64,000 nt of DNA from Candidatus Wallbacteria bacterium (GCA_028687545.1 JAQTZZ010000005.1:1-64000), one strand, 5' to 3'; numbered from the stretch's first letter, positions 8,186 through 17,511 are shown. The notes: a model not told the origin generated them from the sequence alone. Numbers and translations are program-made.

Positions 8186-8704
8186 ATGGCAAGAGAAAAG
8201 AAAAAAAAGGAAGTGGAAAACTTTGATTTTGGCATCGGAGGTTTATTCAAGGGGATTGAAAAACTGGTGGATCTGGCTGAAGGCTTAAAAAGTTCAGGCG
8301 GAGAAATCAGAAAAGAAGGGGAGCTTGACCTCAGCCAGCTCAAGGAAGGCATGAAAGGCGTATTCGGCTTTTCCATCAAGACCGCTATCGGCGGGAAACA
8401 AGTAGTCGAGCCGTTCGGCAACATCAAAAAAACTCCACAGGGACCTAAGGTGGAAGAGGAAAGAGAGCCGATCACCGATGTTTTTGACGAAGCTGATGAA
8501 GTAAAAATCTATGCCGAGATGCCTGGTGTAAATCAAGAGGATATCAAGCTTGATTTAAAGGAAGATATCCTGGATATTTCAGCCCGGAACGGCAACCGGA
8601 AGTATCATAAGGAAATTCTGCTTCCAGTAAAAATACTGCCTGGGAATTTAACTTCAAGCTACAAAAACGGCATGCTGGAGATTATGCTGAAAAAATCCAG
8701 GTAA
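8186..8704 (+). CDS. gvpH: Hsp20/alpha-crystallin-like gas vesicle chaperone (GvpH type)
   Basis: The 172-residue protein ends in a small-heat-shock fold (about 92-172): PITDVFDEADEVKIYAEMPG, VNQEDIKLDLKEDILDISA and a final GMLEIMLKK. The N-terminal half (IGGLFKGIEKLVDLAEGLK) is typical of GvpH-like proteins. Such proteins act as chaperones for aggregation-prone vesicle proteins. It lies in the plus-strand operon 21 bases after the small helical gene, with GGAAAGGGG upstream of the ATG. Confidence 0.88.
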   Translation: MAREKKKKEVENFDFGIGGLFKGIEKLVDLAEGLKSSGGEIRKEGELDLSQLKEGMKGVFGFSIKTAIGGKQVVEPFGNIKKTPQGPKVEEEREPITDVFDEADEVKIYAEMPGVNQEDIKLDLKEDILDISARNGNRKYHKEILLPVKILPGNLTSSYKNGMLEIMLKKSR

Positions 8705-8768
8705 GCACTGAAAGGAAATCCTGATTACGCTGCAAAGTGACTGCTTTGAACTGAGGAAGGAATAAACC

Positions 8769-9713
8769 ATGGCATTGACCGGGTTATCAGAAAATGCTCT
8801 CCAGCTGATCTTATTCGGCGGAAAGGGCGGCGTGGGAAAAACGACCTGTGCGGTCAGCACAGGTCTTCACCTGGCCAGAGAAGGCAACAGAGTGCTGGTC
8901 ATTTCCACTGACCCCGCGCATTCTCTGTCAGACAGTCTGGGGCAGGAAACCGGAGATGACATAACAGAAGGAATGGGCGCGATCGGCCTGTCAGTCCTTG
9001 AAATAAATGCTCAAAAAGTTCTGATGCAGTTCAAAGAAAAATACGAAAAACAGATCAGGAAGATCTTTGATACCTCCACTGCTTTTGATCAGGAAGATAT
9101 TGATGCTGTTTTCGCACTTCCGATCCCAGGGATAGACGAGGTGATGGGATTCAAACAAATCATAGATCTGATCGAACAGGCCCAGTTCGAAAAATTCATA
9201 GTGGACACTGCACCTACAGGTCATGCCTTGAGGCTGTTGACTATGCCCACACTTCTTGACGAATGGATCAAGGTCTTAGCGAAAATGCGCTGGAAATACA
9301 GATACATGGTTGAGACTTTCTCCGGAAGATACAATTCCGACGATGGCGATGATTTTCTGATGGAAATGAAGAAAACCGTCAAGAATATTGAGAAATTGCT
9401 CAGAGACCAGAATAAATGTGAGTTTGTAGCAGTGACGATCCCGGAAGAGATGGCAATTTCGGAAACTGAAAGACTGATCAACACTTTAAACAACTATGGG
9501 ATAAAGGTTAAGCAATTGATAGTCAATAATTATTACGAATCAAGTGATTGTGAATTTTGCAAGCAAAGGCATAAAGAGCAGCAGAAATACATCCAACAGA
9601 TCAAGGTTCAGTTTTCCGACTTGAAACTTACCATTGTGCCTTTGCAACCTCACGAAGTCAGAGGACTGGAGTGTTTAAATCATTTGGGGGAATTTTTATG
9701 TCGCCAGAATTAA
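8769..9713 (+). CDS. ArsA/Get3-like ATPase of the gas vesicle cluster
   Basis: The 314-residue protein has the deviant Walker [12 protein letters not shown] near residues 17-27, [10 protein letters not shown], a switch region [15 protein letters not shown] and a C-terminal CEFC pair. This is the ArsA/Get3 family. Eukaryotic Get3 delivers hydrophobic membrane proteins, whereas ArsA drives arsenite pumps. Here the setting is gas vesicle genes, and the arsenic genes lie more than 20 kb away with ACR3. A chaperone role for the very hydrophobic GvpA or GvpJ proteins is a reasonable inference. Its end overlaps the next gene by 16 bases. Confidence 0.85.
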   Translation: MALTGLSENALQLILFGGKGGVGKTTCAVSTGLHLAREGNRVLVISTDPAHSLSDSLGQETGDDITEGMGAIGLSVLEINAQKVLMQFKEKYEKQIRKIFDTSTAFDQEDIDAVFALPIPGIDEVMGFKQIIDLIEQAQFEKFIVDTAPTGHALRLLTMPTLLDEWIKVLAKMRWKYRYMVETFSGRYNSDDGDDFLMEMKKTVKNIEKLLRDQNKCEFVAVTIPEEMAISETERLINTLNNYGIKVKQLIVNNYYESSDCEFCKQRHKEQQKYIQQIKVQFSDLKLTIVPLQPHEVRGLECLNHLGEFLCRQN

Positions 9714-11845
9714 AAACGGATAAAGTGATTGTGTTAAAAGTCAAAGAAGCGCTATCCAAGGACGTGGGCCGGGTAATCGCCAGAATCGATCCTGAGGACA
9801 TGAAAAATCTCGGATTGGCTGTAGGCGATACTATTGAAATCAATGGTAAAAGAAAGACATCTGCGAAAGCAATGCCGTGCTATGCAGATGAAAGGGGTAA
9901 AAAGATCATCCAGATCGACGGCATTTCGAGGGAGAACGCCCAAACCGGGCTGGACGATAAAGTAAAGATCAGTAAAATTGCCGCCCATCCTGCTGTCAGA
10001 ATTACCCTGGCTCCGCTGACTATCTCCAGCCTGCAGCAGAGGGACAATGATACCAAATACATCGGTTCTTTGATCGAGGGACTGCCGGTTTCAGCAGGTG
10101 ACAGGATCAGAACCAATTTTTTCGGTTCCAGGTCGTGTGATTTCAAAGTGATGGATACCAGTCCTGACGGAGTGGTTTTGATAAATGCAGCAACATCAAT
10201 CAGGCTGGAGACGAAAAAAGGGGAGGCAAAAGCAACCTCGGTTTCCTATGAAGATATCGGCGGGCTCGGTACCCAGATCCAAAGAATCAGGGAAATGATC
10301 GAGCTTCCCTTACGATATCCACAGGTATTCGAGAGACTGGGGATCTGTGCGCCGAAGGGGGTTTTTCTTTACGGCCCTCCTGGCACAGGCAAAACTCTGA
10401 TCGCCCGGGCAGTGGCCAATGAGACTGAAGCTTACTTCACCCACATCTCAGGCCCTGAGATCATGGGTAAATTTTATGGTGAAAGCGAAGCCCGTTTGCG
10501 AAGCGTATTCGAAGATGCCCAGACCCATGCACCTGCGATCATCTTCATCGATGAGATAGATTCAATCGCCCCCAAAAGAGAAGAAATGGGCGGCGAGAAA
10601 CAGGTTGAGCGGAGGGTCGTGGCTCAGCTCTTGTCCCTTCTGGACGGATTGGAGTCCAGAGGCCAGATTATTGTAATTGGGGCGACAAACATACCCAATA
10701 CCATAGATCCTGCACTGAGAAGGCCAGGCAGATTCGACCGGGAGATATCAATCCCGATCCCTGATAAAAAAGGGAGACTGGAGATACTCCAGATCCATAT
10801 GCGGGGCATGCCTTTAGCGGAAGATGTCGAAATGGAAAAGCTGGCTGAGATCACCCATGGATTTGTGGGAGCCGACCTGGAGGCTCTGGCGCGTGAAGCT
10901 GCGATGAGCGCACTCAGGAAGATCCTGCCCAAAATTGACTTCGAAATGGCGGAAATTCCATATGAAACCCTGATGGACCTGGAAGTGACAATGGACAATT
11001 TCAGGGACGCCCTGAAAGAAGTCGAGCCTTCGGCAATCAGGGAAGTGTTTGTCGAAGTCCCGGACGTGAAATGGAGCGATGTCGGCGGCCTGGATAACAT
11101 CAAAGAGGAACTGAAAGAAGCTGTGGAATGGCCGCTCAAGTATGCGGACGTTTTTAAAAAGGCGGGAACTAATCCGCCCAAAGGCATTCTGCTGTATGGA
11201 GTTCCAGGCACAGGAAAAACGCTGCTCGCAAAAGCCATAGCCAATGAAAGCGGCGTCAACTTCATTTCAGTGAAAGGCCCTTCCCTGATCTCCAAATTTG
11301 TAGGTGAAAGCGAAAAGGCGATCCGGGATATCTTCAGGACTGCGAAACAGGCTTCGCCTTCGCTGCTTTTCTTCGACGAGATCGACAGTGTGGTGCCCAT
11401 GCGCGGTTCGAGTTCCACTGACGCCCATGTCACTGAACGGGTGATCAGCCAGTTCCTGACTGAGATGGACGGGATCGAGGAATTGAAAGGGGTGATGGTC
11501 CTGGCTGCCACCAACAGGCTTGATCTGGTCGATTCCGCAATCCTGCGCAGCGGCAGATTCGACATTTTGTTTGAGCTGCCGAAACCCGATCAGAAAACGC
11601 GGGAGGAGATTTTCAAAATTCACACTAAAAATAAACCTCTCTCTGATGTGGATTTCAAAGAATTAAGCTTACAGACCGAAGGAAGAGTCGGAGCTGATAT
11701 CGAATTTATCTGCAGGAAAGCTTCAATGCTGGCGATCAGGGAATATCTGGAAAATCCGAAATCCGAACTTAAGATTACGAAACAGCACTTTGCAGAAGCA
11801 TTAGGGCTGATGATTACCAAAAACGCAATCAGGAAAGGAGCTTGA
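9698..11845 (+). CDS. CDC48/p97-like double AAA ATPase
   Basis: This 715-residue protein has an N-terminal CDC48-type double-psi barrel ([20 protein letters not shown]) and two AAA modules. D1 has GPPGTGKT at 226-233 and [15 protein letters not shown]2 has GVPGTGKT at 501-508 and [10 protein letters not shown]. p97/CDC48 proteins form hexamers that unfold or extract proteins. In this operon it probably remodels vesicle assembly intermediates, which is inference. I chose the ATG at 9698, with GGGGG about seven bases upstream, over a GTG at 9671. The D2 Walker A has Val where Pro is usual. Confidence 0.93.
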   Translation: MSPELKTDKVIVLKVKEALSKDVGRVIARIDPEDMKNLGLAVGDTIEINGKRKTSAKAMPCYADERGKKIIQIDGISRENAQTGLDDKVKISKIAAHPAVRITLAPLTISSLQQRDNDTKYIGSLIEGLPVSAGDRIRTNFFGSRSCDFKVMDTSPDGVVLINAATSIRLETKKGEAKATSVSYEDIGGLGTQIQRIREMIELPLRYPQVFERLGICAPKGVFLYGPPGTGKTLIARAVANETEAYFTHISGPEIMGKFYGESEARLRSVFEDAQTHAPAIIFIDEIDSIAPKREEMGGEKQVERRVVAQLLSLLDGLESRGQIIVIGATNIPNTIDPALRRPGRFDREISIPIPDKKGRLEILQIHMRGMPLAEDVEMEKLAEITHGFVGADLEALAREAAMSALRKILPKIDFEMAEIPYETLMDLEVTMDNFRDALKEVEPSAIREVFVEVPDVKWSDVGGLDNIKEELKEAVEWPLKYADVFKKAGTNPPKGILLYGVPGTGKTLLAKAIANESGVNFISVKGPSLISKFVGESEKAIRDIFRTAKQASPSLLFFDEIDSVVPMRGSSSTDAHVTERVISQFLTEMDGIEELKGVMVLAATNRLDLVDSAILRSGRFDILFELPKPDQKTREEIFKIHTKNKPLSDVDFKELSLQTEGRVGADIEFICRKASMLAIREYLENPKSELKITKQHFAEALGLMITKNAIRKGA

Positions 11846-11846
11846 T

Positions 11847-12941
11847 ATGAAAAAGATGGGAGTTTACATCTATGGAATAGTAAATTCTGCTGCAGATCTG
11901 CAGTTTGCCAATCCCGGAGACTCAGCTTCCGATGCGGGAGGAGTTCTTCCAAAAACGCCGGGGAAAAGTAAATTCGGGCGGGGAGTGCATACAGTTTCAT
12001 ATCAGGATATCTCAGCTCTGGTTTCAGCCTCTGAAATAGTCGATTACACGCACATGAGGACAGAGATCCTGGCCAGGCTGCTGGTGTGCCATCAAACTGT
12101 GATCGAACGAGTCCTGAATTCACATGCAGCAGTTATTCCCATGAAACTGGGTACTTTCGCTCAGGATGAGGCGGAAGTCAGGGATATCCTGTCCAAGGGA
12201 TACGGCATCACAAAAGAGATTTTTCAAAGAATCAGCGATAAAGTTGAGATTGATGTCGTGGCCCGCTGGAATGATTTCAGTTCAGTGATTAAAGAAGCGG
12301 GGGAAGACAGGGAAATCAAAGAATATAAAGAGAAACTGCTGACCAATCCCAAAGGGATCACAGTTGATGACCAGATGAAGATGGGTTTCATGGTTGGAAA
12401 AGCTCTCAATGGGAAAAAAGAACTGGTCGCCGGTAAAATTCTGGATGATTTAAAATTATTTTCCGTGGATATCAAGACCCATGAGCTTATGAATGACGAG
12501 ATGGTGATCAACATCGCATTCCTGATTGATAAAGAAAAACGGGAAAGTTTTGATCAGAAAGTGGAAACTTTAAATGCCGAATTCGGGGATAAATTGAATT
12601 TCAGATGCGTGGGACCGCTGCCGCCATACAGTTTCTTCACCCTTGAAGTAAAAAAAATGCAATTCGAGGAAATCGACTGGGCAAAGAAAAGACTTGGGAT
12701 TTCCAACGATGTTTCGAACAGGGATGAGCTGAAAAAAGCCTATCAGAAACAGGCGTTTTCCACTCATCCGGACAAGAATCCGGGGGAGTCCTGTGCAGTC
12801 GCGGAATTCAATGAAGTGAACAAAGCATACAAGATAATCTCCACCTATTGCATTGCGCTGGAACAGGAGCATCAGGACCAGATCCCCCTGTGCCGGGAAA
12901 TGTTCAAAGAGAACACTATGCTGATAAGGGTGAGAGAATAA
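11847..12941 (+). CDS. gvpF/L: GvpF/L family protein fused to a DnaJ-like domain
   Basis: Residues 1-270 of this 364-residue protein form a GvpF/L domain: it begins GVYIYGIV, has AVIPMKLGTFAQDEAEVRDI near 95-115, and ends with VGPLPPYSFF. Residues about 275-335 form a J domain with HPD at 307-309 followed by FNEVNKAYKII. J domains recruit Hsp70, while GvpF/L proteins are accessory factors that bind GvpA during nucleation. The fusion suggests this copy hands nascent shell protein to Hsp70. It starts two bases after the CDC48-like gene, and its stop overlaps the next start (TAATG). Confidence 0.9.
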   Translation: MKKMGVYIYGIVNSAADLQFANPGDSASDAGGVLPKTPGKSKFGRGVHTVSYQDISALVSASEIVDYTHMRTEILARLLVCHQTVIERVLNSHAAVIPMKLGTFAQDEAEVRDILSKGYGITKEIFQRISDKVEIDVVARWNDFSSVIKEAGEDREIKEYKEKLLTNPKGITVDDQMKMGFMVGKALNGKKELVAGKILDDLKLFSVDIKTHELMNDEMVINIAFLIDKEKRESFDQKVETLNAEFGDKLNFRCVGPLPPYSFFTLEVKKMQFEEIDWAKKRLGISNDVSNRDELKKAYQKQAFSTHPDKNPGESCAVAEFNEVNKAYKIISTYCIALEQEHQDQIPLCREMFKENTMLIRVRE

Positions 12942-13708
12942 TGGAAAAAGAAGGGAAATATATTTATTGCATTATCGCCACGTCCCAGGAGCGGAATTTC
13001 GGACCGATCGGTGTCGGCGGAAGAGGGGATGACGTTCTGACAATAAATTACAATGACCTGAGCATGGTCGTGAGCAGTCACCCACTGATTAAATTTGTCG
13101 TAGGAAGGGAAAATATCCTTACACATGAGCGGGTGATTGAAGAAGTGATGAAGGAATTCGGCGCTGTGCTGCCGGTCAGATTCGGGACCATCGCATCTGA
13201 CGCGGAAGAGATCAGGAATCTTCTGGACAGAAGATACCGGGAGTTCAAGACCGCATTGATGGAGGCTGACCACAAGATAGAGCTTGGCGTCAAAGGCGTC
13301 TGGAAGGACATGGGCATAATCTATCAGGAAATCATCGATGAGAACAAAGTGATTAAAAAAGCCAAGGAAGAGATCGAGAGCACCAATCTGAAAAGCAACC
13401 AGGCCAAACTGGAAGTGGGCAAGAAAGTGGAAAAGGCTCTTTCGATCAAGAAAAGAAAAGAAGCGGAAAACGTTGTGGATACCTTGAGGATTGCAGCCAC
13501 TGATTACAGGCTCAATCAACCCATCGGCGACGAGATGTTCATCAATGCGGCTTTCCTGGTGGGCAAAGGCAGGGAAAAGGAGTTCGACAACATCATGGAC
13601 GAACTGAGCGAAAAGTATCAGGAGCGGACAAAGTTCTTGTATGTGGGGCCTTTGCCGATCTTCAATTTTGTGAACATCGTGATTTATCCTGAGGAATGGG
13701 AGAAATAA
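12941..13708 (+). CDS. gvpF/L: GvpF/L family gas vesicle protein
   Basis: The 255-residue protein has the family pattern KYIYCII at the start, VLPVRFGTIASDAEEIRNLL near 68-87, and LYVGPLPIFNFVNIVI at the end. Its ATG shares a base with the previous stop (TAATG), which argues against the longer upstream frame. GvpF/L proteins are minor accessory proteins for early vesicle assembly. It is most like the next gene, so the two probably arose by tandem duplication. Confidence 0.93.
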   Translation: MEKEGKYIYCIIATSQERNFGPIGVGGRGDDVLTINYNDLSMVVSSHPLIKFVVGRENILTHERVIEEVMKEFGAVLPVRFGTIASDAEEIRNLLDRRYREFKTALMEADHKIELGVKGVWKDMGIIYQEIIDENKVIKKAKEEIESTNLKSNQAKLEVGKKVEKALSIKKRKEAENVVDTLRIAATDYRLNQPIGDEMFINAAFLVGKGREKEFDNIMDELSEKYQERTKFLYVGPLPIFNFVNIVIYPEEWEK

Positions 13709-14475
13709 TGGAAGACTCCTGCAAGGAAGGCAAGTACATTTACTGCATCATCGCGTCCAGCGGAGTACAGTCCTTTGGCCCTTTGGGGATCGGCGGAAGA
13801 GGCGACGAGCTGCACACAGTCGTTTTTAACGATGTTTCAGCTGTAGTCAGCAACTCGCCGATCAAGACTTATCCTGTTTCCCGGGAAAATGTGCTTACCT
13901 ATGAAAGGGCGATTGAGGAAGTAATGAAGGAACGCGCCGTACTGCCTGTCAGATTCAACACGATTGCAGAAAGCGCAGACAAGCTGAAAAAAATCCTGGC
14001 AAAAGAACATGATAAGTTTGTCGAACTGCTGAAAAAAATCGAGGGCAAAAAAGAGCTCGGCTTAAAGGTGATATTTAAGGATGACCTGATCTACAAAGAA
14101 ATCCTGGAAAAAAGCGAAGATATCAGGAAGTTGAAGTCTGCAATTTCTGCCGAACCCCTGGCCAAGACTTACTTTCAGAGGATGGAAATCGGGAAAATGG
14201 TTGAAGCAGCGCTGCAGAAAGAGAAAAACGCCTGTAAAGAAGAGATCATCAATACCCTTTCGCCGATTGCGCAAGAGGTAAAAGTCAACAACAGCTATGG
14301 GGAGCTGATGATCATCAACGCCGCTTTCCTGATCGAAAAAGAAAGGGAAGCTGAATTTGACCGGAATGTCCAGGAACTGTCGGAAAAAGAAAGTGCAAGA
14401 TTGAAATTCAAGTATACCGGAAATCTCCCGCCATTTAATTTCGTAAATGTGGTGATTCGTACGGCGGGAGATTAG
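13708..14475 (+). CDS. gvpF/L: GvpF/L family gas vesicle protein
   Basis: This 255-residue paralogue of the preceding gene begins KEGKYIYCIIAS, has RAVLPVRFNTIAESADKLKK and ends YTGNLPPFNFVNVVI. The start ATG overlaps the previous stop as TAATG, with GGGAG eight bases upstream. An accessory role in vesicle nucleation is expected from the family. It is followed by gvpG after two bases. Confidence 0.93.
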   Translation: MEDSCKEGKYIYCIIASSGVQSFGPLGIGGRGDELHTVVFNDVSAVVSNSPIKTYPVSRENVLTYERAIEEVMKERAVLPVRFNTIAESADKLKKILAKEHDKFVELLKKIEGKKELGLKVIFKDDLIYKEILEKSEDIRKLKSAISAEPLAKTYFQRMEIGKMVEAALQKEKNACKEEIINTLSPIAQEVKVNNSYGELMIINAAFLIEKEREAEFDRNVQELSEKESARLKFKYTGNLPPFNFVNVVIRTAGD

Positions 14476-14477
14476 AA

Positions 14478-14714
14478 ATGTTTTTAATTGACGATATCCT
14501 GGTGGCCCCGCTGAAGGGCCTGATCTGGCTGGGAGACAAGATCGGGGAGGCAGCTGACAGGGAATTTTCCGATGAAGGACTTTTGAAAGAGAAACTGATG
14601 GAACTGCAGATGAACTTTGAACTGGACAGAATCAGCGAGAGTGAATACACCAGGCTGGAAACAGAGCTGCTGGAGCGCCTGGATGAAATCAGGAAATTAA
14701 AGGAGGGTATGTAA
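14478..14714 (+). CDS. gvpG: Gas vesicle protein GvpG
   Basis: The 78-residue helical protein matches GvpG: it starts FLIDDILVAPLKGLIWLGDK and continues with a charged helix (KEKLMELQMNFELDRISESE). GvpG is a small essential accessory protein found next to gvpF/L in many clusters. It sits two bases after one gvpF/L gene and one base before gvpO, and its last codons contain the AGGAGG that serves gvpO. Confidence 0.93.
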   Translation: MFLIDDILVAPLKGLIWLGDKIGEAADREFSDEGLLKEKLMELQMNFELDRISESEYTRLETELLERLDEIRKLKEGM

Positions 14715-14715
14715 A

Positions 14716-14982
14716 ATGACCAACATCGGAGATGCCAGAAAAGCAGTCGTCGAGTTTCTGAAAAAGACCATTGGAGCAAGGGATGCGAAAGTGATCAGGA
14801 TGGCGAAAAATGGTACTGACTGGAATGTAGAGGCAGAGGTTTATGAGGAAAGCTCATTCATCAAGGCCCTGGGACTGTCCACTAAAGTCCAGGACAGGAA
14901 TGTTTATCTGGTCAAGCTGAACGAGAACCTGGAAGTAGATTCATACGGTCTTAAGGGTACTGAAGGGCAGGAGGAAAAATAG
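14716..14982 (+). CDS. gvpO: Gas vesicle protein GvpO
   Basis: The 88-residue protein matches GvpO: an N-terminal helix (DARKAVVEFLKKTIGARDAK) followed by a beta-rich part (GTDWNVEAEVYEESSFIKAL, YLVKLNENLEVDSY). In haloarchaea GvpO is required for vesicles and affects gvp transcript levels; in bacteria its role is less clear. It follows gvpG by one base and precedes the fourth gvpF/L gene by two. Confidence 0.92.
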   Translation: MTNIGDARKAVVEFLKKTIGARDAKVIRMAKNGTDWNVEAEVYEESSFIKALGLSTKVQDRNVYLVKLNENLEVDSYGLKGTEGQEEK

Positions 14983-14984
14983 CG

Positions 14985-15791
14985 GTGGAAGGATTGTACG
15001 TCTATTGCATCAGAGAAAAAAGCGGAGAAGCTGCTGAAATTTCCGGCTCAGGCATTGGCGGATCTGAAGATGTCAAAATCATCAGCCATCGCGATCTGGA
15101 AGTAGCAGTCAGCAGAGTGTCTCTCGAGCAATTCGGGCCCGAGATCCGGACCAAGGCCCTGGAGAACCTGGCCTGGATCAAGGAAAAAGCAGTTGCCCAC
15201 GAAATGATCATCGAAGCCGCGATGAACTGTAACGGCAAGTTATTAAATCTGATACCCATGAAATTCGGAACGATTTTCAAAGAGGAAGCCGGCTTGAAAG
15301 AAGCCCTGGACCAGGATTATCCTCTGATCAAAAAAGTCCTGGAAATTACTCGCGGCAAGCAGGAGTGGTCGGTCAAGGCATATCTGAAAGACAGAAAGAA
15401 ATTCGAGCAGCTGATCAGAAAAAACAATGAAACCATCAGGGAAGCCGAGAAAAATATGGCTGATTTACCTGAAGGAACTGCTTTTTTTATGGAAGAGGAA
15501 TTGAATCAGGCAGTTTCCGAAGTACTGGATCAGGAATTAACCAGGATTGCGGAAAGTCTTTACGAAAACCTGAAAAAACAGATTCCTCAGATAGTTAAAA
15601 TTAATGTTTTAGGGAAAGAGCTGACTGGAAGACGGGAGCCGATGGTGCTGAATTCAGCCTGTCTGATTCCTGAAGCAGATGTGGAAATTTTTAAAAAAGA
15701 TCTGCGAAGATTAAACAGGGAGATTCAGGCGGATGGAATTTATCTTGAATCCAGCGGTCCCTGGCCTGCTTATAATTTCACCAATTATTAG
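14985..15791 (+). CDS. gvpF/L: GvpF/L family gas vesicle protein
   Basis: The 268-residue protein starts with GTG after a GGAGG site. It has LYVYCIREK at the N-terminus, NLIPMKFGTIFKEEAGLKEA near 87-106 and SSGPWPAYNFTNY at the C-terminus, all family landmarks. It is the most divergent of the four GvpF/L copies, has a long charged middle, and may play the GvpL-type role. It closes the tightly packed run of genes; a 128-base gap with repeats follows. Confidence 0.92.
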   Translation: MEGLYVYCIREKSGEAAEISGSGIGGSEDVKIISHRDLEVAVSRVSLEQFGPEIRTKALENLAWIKEKAVAHEMIIEAAMNCNGKLLNLIPMKFGTIFKEEAGLKEALDQDYPLIKKVLEITRGKQEWSVKAYLKDRKKFEQLIRKNNETIREAEKNMADLPEGTAFFMEEELNQAVSEVLDQELTRIAESLYENLKKQIPQIVKINVLGKELTGRREPMVLNSACLIPEADVEIFKKDLRRLNREIQADGIYLESSGPWPAYNFTNY

Positions 15792-15808
15792 GAACACAAT
15801 TTTTAATT

Positions 15809-15883
15809 TTAAATGTTAAATGTTGAATGGAGGAAGGAATCAAGATGATATGTAAAATCCGCAATTTAAAATTCAACATTCAA
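15809..15883. repeat. Inverted pair of degenerate heptamer repeats
   Basis: TTAAATG, TTAAATG and TTGAATG run in tandem at 15809-15829. The opposite-strand versions AATTTAA, AATTCAA and CATTCAA occupy 15863-15883. The two arms can pair (AATGTTGAAT at 15819-15828 with ATTCAACATT at 15871-15880). They fill the only sizeable gap inside the vesicle operon and may form an RNA or cruciform structure. The class resembles short tandem heptamers of other bacteria. Confidence 0.6.
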
Positions 15884-15919
15884 AATTTATGATACAGCCC
15901 ACTGAGAAAGGACTAAATC

Positions 15920-16465
15920 ATGTATAGGAACGAGACATGCCATGAAAACAAAAACGTCACTTTAGTGGATGCCATAGATAAAGTTTTAGAGGTTGGAGCG
16001 GTCATCAATGGAGATATTGTACTGAGAATGGCAGATGTAGACCTTGTTTTTTTAGGGCTGCGGCTTATTTTGACCTCAGTCTCCAAAGCTGAAGAAATAT
16101 CCGGTAAAAATTACAGTGATCAGAATGAATTCACTCCAGCGGACCTGGAATATATAGAAAACCTGCAGAACGAAATCAGAAAGACCGAAGAAAACATTCC
16201 TAGCATGATTGATTTGGGCAGTCCCAGAAAGGCGGAGCAGGGTTTAGCCAAGCTGGTTTTGACGATTGTAGAACTGATCAGAAAATTGATGGAAAAAGAA
16301 GCTTTCCGCAGAGTTAAAAAAGGAACACTGTCCAATCCTGAAATTCAAAAATTGGGTCTGAGCCTCAAAGCTGTTAAGAAAAAGATCAAGGAAATTCAGC
16401 TGATTTTCGGGCTTGAGGATGAAGAATTGAATCTGGACCTGGGTCCGCTTGGAAATCTGATGTAA
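15920..16465 (+). CDS. gvpJ-gvpK: GvpJ-GvpK fusion protein
   Basis: The 181-residue protein joins two vesicle families. Residues about 12-62 are a GvpA/J-type shell domain (LVDAIDKVLEVGAVINGDIV, ADVDLVFLGLRLILTSV). Residues about 98-181 match GvpK (GLAKLVLTIVELIRKLMEKE, IFGLEDEELNLDLGPLGNLM). GvpK is an essential accessory protein normally encoded separately, and GvpJ is a minor shell protein at the tips. The fusion implies that the two act together at the same place, probably in tip nucleation. An AAAGGA site precedes the ATG. Confidence 0.9.
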   Translation: MYRNETCHENKNVTLVDAIDKVLEVGAVINGDIVLRMADVDLVFLGLRLILTSVSKAEEISGKNYSDQNEFTPADLEYIENLQNEIRKTEENIPSMIDLGSPRKAEQGLAKLVLTIVELIRKLMEKEAFRRVKKGTLSNPEIQKLGLSLKAVKKKIKEIQLIFGLEDEELNLDLGPLGNLM

Positions 16466-16478
16466 GGAGATTTTTTAG

Positions 16479-16781
16479 ATGTCTGAACAAATGACGCATG
16501 CAGTGAATGCCACGAATCTGGCGGATATTTTAGAGCGTGTTTTAGATAAGGGAATCGTGATTGCAGGAGACATCAAGATTCAGATTGCAGATATCGATCT
16601 GCTCACCATCAAAATCAGGCTGCTGGTTGCTTCAGTGGATAAGGCGCTGGAGATGGGAATAAACTGGTGGCAGGAAGATGCTTATCTATCAACAAAATCA
16701 AAGAATAAAGAGATCAAGAAAGAAAATTCCGAACTGAAAAAGAGATTGACAAAATTGGAAAAAAAGATAAACAACTCATAG
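16479..16781 (+). CDS. gvpJ: GvpJ-type minor shell protein
   Basis: The 100-residue protein has a GvpA-family domain (about 13-60, NLADILERVLDKGIVIAGDI, LLTIKIRLLVASV) with the IKIQIADIDL pattern typical of GvpJ, GvpM or GvpS rather than GvpA. A charged helical tail follows (KEIKKENSELKKRLTKLEKK). It lies 13 bases after the GvpJ-GvpK fusion with AAGGAG upstream. A role at the vesicle tips is known for related proteins. Confidence 0.9.
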   Translation: MSEQMTHAVNATNLADILERVLDKGIVIAGDIKIQIADIDLLTIKIRLLVASVDKALEMGINWWQEDAYLSTKSKNKEIKKENSELKKRLTKLEKKINNS

Positions 16782-16790
16782 AGAGGCTCA

Positions 16791-17486
16791 ATGAGAACAT
16801 TGATTTATGTCCCGATAATTCACACCAGTGCCGATCTCGGCTCTCTGGCGGGCGATGTAACCAGGCGCGGGATCGCAGACCTGGGGGAAGATTTCTGGGT
16901 TAAACATCAGAGTACAGTTGAAGGCTTCTGGGATGTAATCACTGATTATTTTGACACTCTGGATCCTGCCGGATTGAAAATATACCAGGATGGCATGATT
17001 GCTGACGGCGAAATGGGGATGAAAATTGTCGAAGAAAGCCTTAAATCAGGCAGCAGGAATTATGCAGTGGTTTCGAAACTCCTGAAAAGAGGAGCTGTTT
17101 TAGTTAAAACTGAAGACTTGAAATTAGTCAAAGCAGAATACGACAGATTGATGGAATTGACCAGGGCGGAATCCATCTGCAGGAAATTGTATGCTTTCCT
17201 GAAATATAAAATCGTCAAAAGCAGGCTGCTGAAAAAAAGAGATAATTACATAATCCAGAGAATCGAGGAAACTCTGGGCCAGGATGAAACTGGGATCCTT
17301 TTCATCGGTGCCCTGCACGACCTGATCAGTAAATTATCGAAAAACTTCAAGATAATAGAGATCAAAAGCATCCGGAAAGTCAGAGATTACCAGCTCCTCC
17401 TGCCGTCTTATCATAAGGACAGGCAAAGGTTTGAGCAGCTGAGTGAATATCTTGTCTCACAGATCGATAAAATGCATTTATCTTGA
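16791..17486 (+). CDS. Unknown protein at the end of the gas vesicle operon
   Basis: I do not recognise this 231-residue protein. It begins MRTLIYVPIIHTSADLGSLA, has no membrane segment or P-loop, and contains a basic helical middle (YKIVKSRLLKKRDNYI) followed by ETGILFIGALHDLISKLSKN. That last piece faintly recalls the 'GALH' motif of TraB/GumN-type proteins, but not enough for a call. It starts nine bases after the gvpJ-type gene with GAGAGG upstream, so it is probably cotranscribed with the vesicle genes. Confidence 0.75.
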   Translation: MRTLIYVPIIHTSADLGSLAGDVTRRGIADLGEDFWVKHQSTVEGFWDVITDYFDTLDPAGLKIYQDGMIADGEMGMKIVEESLKSGSRNYAVVSKLLKRGAVLVKTEDLKLVKAEYDRLMELTRAESICRKLYAFLKYKIVKSRLLKKRDNYIIQRIEETLGQDETGILFIGALHDLISKLSKNFKIIEIKSIRKVRDYQLLLPSYHKDRQRFEQLSEYLVSQIDKMHLS

Positions 17487-17511
17487 CTATTGTTATTAAA
17501 TTTAGTATTGT
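17483..17511 (+). promoter_or_regulatory. Putative promoter of the HTH-REC-REC gene
   Basis: TTGACT (17483-17488), 17 bases and TATTGT (17506-17511) overlap the stop codon of the preceding gene. A leader of about 85 bases would follow. This suggests that the second regulator has its own promoter as well as possible read-through from the vesicle operon. Confidence 0.5.

Noticed and set aside
8769-9713. Arsenite pump ATPase ArsA
   Set aside because: The family fits, but the gene sits inside the gas vesicle operon, no arsB-type partner is present, and the arsenic island uses ACR3. A vesicle-related role is more likely.
10624-11565. 313-codon open frame on the minus strand
   Set aside because: It lies wholly antisense to the CDC48-like ATPase gene, has a Ser/Arg-rich composition without domains, and no ribosome site. 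It is a codon shadow.
12872-13519. 215-codon open frame on the minus strand
   Set aside because: It is antisense to a clear gvpF/L gene and its translation has no recognisable domain.
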